NCBI GenBank assembly: GCA_949283905.1
Contig: CASDUB010000106.1
Span: 1-5,752, forward strand
DNA: 5,752 bases
Origin: an uncultured Lachnospiraceae bacterium
Lineage (GTDB): Bacteria; Bacillota; Clostridia; Lachnospirales; Lachnospiraceae
Reading direction: 5' to 3'
The notes under the pieces are model-generated. The model made no database searches, was not told where the DNA came from, and worked only from the letters and a program-made list of their open reading frames with translations. A program made the translations under genes and the position numbers. This document shows positions 4,637 to 5,752 of the stretch, piece after piece. Position 1 is the stretch's first letter. Each line of letters opens with the position of its first letter.

Positions 4637-4795
4637 TTGACATTTTTTCAAATAACAAAAACACATGAAACATCTTATTCACTTGGTGATTCAATAGATT
4701 CTCTTTTATCAAAGTTAGATCTGGCGATTGATGACATGGGAAATGGAAGAGTTAAATCTTTAGAAGAAGCGTGGAAAGAGATTGATTTATTATAG
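4637..4795 (+). CDS. Small antitoxin-like protein (52 residues)
   Basis: The frame reads MTFFQITKTHETSYSLGDSI, then DSLLSKLDLA, IDDMGNGRVK, SLEEAWKEIDLL and TAG. The acidic Leu-rich helix with AIDDM-x-x-GR and a final EAW-x-EID resembles the short RelB-like or HigA-like antitoxins that precede RelE/ParE toxins in Clostridia; this is resemblance by eye, not an identification. The start is uncertain. TTG at 4637 has AGGAG (4622-4626) 10 bases upstream. ATGs at 4618 and 4627 lie in another frame, but would join it if the T-run 4633-4638 were one base shorter, so a second homopolymer frameshift is possible. It begins 34 bases after the ImmA stop and may share its transcript. No RelE/ParE-like toxin follows; the next gene is an AlbA_2 ATPase. 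Confidence 0.5.
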   Translation: MTFFQITKTHETSYSLGDSIDSLLSKLDLAIDDMGNGRVKSLEEAWKEIDLL

Positions 4796-4866
4796 TTATA
4801 CAATACAAAAATAGCAATAATAATATGGAAATAACACGTTAAAGAGTGGATAAAAGGATGTGGCTT

Positions 4867-5752
4867 ATGAATATCACAAAATTAATTGGTGAAACAACAG
4901 AATATGATAAGAAGGTTGAACTTGAGATAAAAAAACCGAAACCCTGGTGTAAACGGGACCGTGCATTTGCTAATACGACGGGTGGAATATTTATTTTTGG
5001 AATTACAAATGATGGGAACGTTATTGGTCTTACAGATCCGGAAGGTGATGCAGAAAAAATTAGCGAAATCATAAAAACAAGACTTGACCCAATACCGGAA
5101 TTCGATCTCAGATTTTGTGAAGAAGAGGAGAAAACATTAATCGTCCTGGATATTTATAAAGGAGAGGAAACACCATATTATTATACAGGAAATGGATTAT
5201 TGGAAGCATATATTCGTGTTGGGAATGAAAGCGTAAAAGCAACTTCTATCGAATTAAAAAGACTTGTGTTACGAGGAAGAAATACTTCTTTTGATTCTCA
5301 AATTTCTTCTTATAGAGTGGAAGACTATGCTTTTTCGAAATTAAAAGAAAGATATAAAAAATGGACAGGAAATAGTTTCGATGATAAGGATTTGATTTCT
5401 TTTGGGTTGGCAAATGAACAGGGATATCTGACAAATGCAGGAGCATTATTTGCCGATGAGAGCCCTTTTAAATGGTCAAGAGTTTTTTGCACAAGATGGA
5501 ATGGCTTAAACAAGAGCGGCGGTATGATGGATGCACTGGATGACGCAGAATACTCAGGCAGTATCATTTTATTGATAGAAAACGGAGAAACTTTTATAAA
5601 ACGAAATAATCGGATAATGTGGAGAAAGACGGATAATTCGCGAGAAGAAATGCCGGAATATGTAGAGAGGAGTTTTCATGAAGCGCTCATTAATGGGTTG
5701 GCTCATCGTGATTATCTGATTAATGGAAGTGAAGTTCATATTGATATTTATG
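4867..5752 (+). CDS. AlbA_2 (Schlafen-type) domain ATP-binding protein, 3'-truncated by the window
   Basis: Open from ATG 4867 to the window end (295 codons, no stop). AAAGG (4853-4857) lies 9 bases upstream; an in-frame ATG at 4858 touches that site and is less likely. The N-terminal AlbA_2 domain (about 1-125) has TTEYDKKVELEIKKP, AFANTTGGIFIFGI (33-46), NDGNVIGL and the strand YIRVGNES. A linker region follows (about 130-250) with LTNAGALFADESP and RWNGLNKSGGMMDAL. At 272-283, EALINGLAHRDY is the N-box start of a GHKL-type ATPase (HATPase_c_4), with E272 and N276 as the expected catalytic and magnesium-binding residues. The G of NGL is usually Ala. A winged helix normally ends such proteins and should lie beyond the window. 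Family members are putative ATP-dependent DNA-binding regulators common in defence and mobile regions; the exact role is unknown. Confidence 0.88.
   Translation, partial: MNITKLIGETTEYDKKVELEIKKPKPWCKRDRAFANTTGGIFIFGITNDGNVIGLTDPEGDAEKISEIIKTRLDPIPEFDLRFCEEEEKTLIVLDIYKGEETPYYYTGNGLLEAYIRVGNESVKATSIELKRLVLRGRNTSFDSQISSYRVEDYAFSKLKERYKKWTGNSFDDKDLISFGLANEQGYLTNAGALFADESPFKWSRVFCTRWNGLNKSGGMMDALDDAEYSGSIILLIENGETFIKRNNRIMWRKTDNSREEMPEYVERSFHEALINGLAHRDYLINGSEVHIDIY

Noticed and set aside
5246..5567. Overlapping minus-strand open frames inside the AlbA_2 gene
   Set aside because: The plus strand encodes a continuous protein with family motifs through this stretch, so these are shadows.
1..5752. 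CRISPR array or insertion sequence
   Set aside because: No regularly spaced repeats, and no transposase motifs or terminal inverted repeats were seen on either strand.

Overview
The window looks like a low-G+C Firmicutes chromosome, most likely class Clostridia and probably Lachnospiraceae. This rests on the AT-rich gaps, strong AGGAGG-type ribosome binding sites, sigma-A promoters of TTGACA-N17-TATAAT type, a tRNA-Ser without encoded CCA, and the families present (BlaI/M56 signalling, HicB, XRE-ImmA, AlbA_2-ATPase). The family assignment is an inference from pattern recognition; no database search was run.

Left part (1-2103) is envelope-stress signalling. The 3' end of a BlaR1/MecR1-type M56 membrane protease gene enters from the left. 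After its last membrane segment it carries two tandem copies of an unrecognised extracellular domain instead of a penicillin-binding sensor. It ends in a strong hairpin terminator. Facing it on the minus strand are a fossil of a peptidoglycan-binding domain (about 1395-1496) and a complete BlaI/MecI-type repressor gene (1644-2027). The repressor's promoter has a perfect BlaI-type TACA-NN-TGTA operator between its -35 and -10 boxes, which predicts autorepression.

Middle part (2126-2640) is a tRNA-Ser(GCT) gene with its own consensus promoter and terminator. Directly behind its 3' end, pointing at it, lies the decayed C-terminus of a tyrosine recombinase (HxLR and the catalytic Tyr still align at the right spacing, with one in-frame stop). 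This marks the tRNA as an old integration site and suggests that what follows to the right arrived on an integrative element.

Right part (2640-5752) is an accessory stretch of toxin-antitoxin and defence-type genes, several of them broken. There is an intact HicB antitoxin behind a largely deleted hicA toxin. An XRE-ImmA/IrrE metallopeptidase gene is split by a one-base frameshift in an A-run. A 52-residue antitoxin-like ORF starts at TTG and has no toxin after it. Finally, the start of an AlbA_2/Schlafen-type ATP-binding protein runs off the right edge. The gaps 1381-1394, 1497-1588, 3263-3440 (AT-rich, no confident promoter) and 4796-4852 hold nothing further that I can support. The best overall reading is a decaying genomic island at tRNA-Ser, where toxins and recombination functions have been lost and antitoxin or regulatory genes persist.
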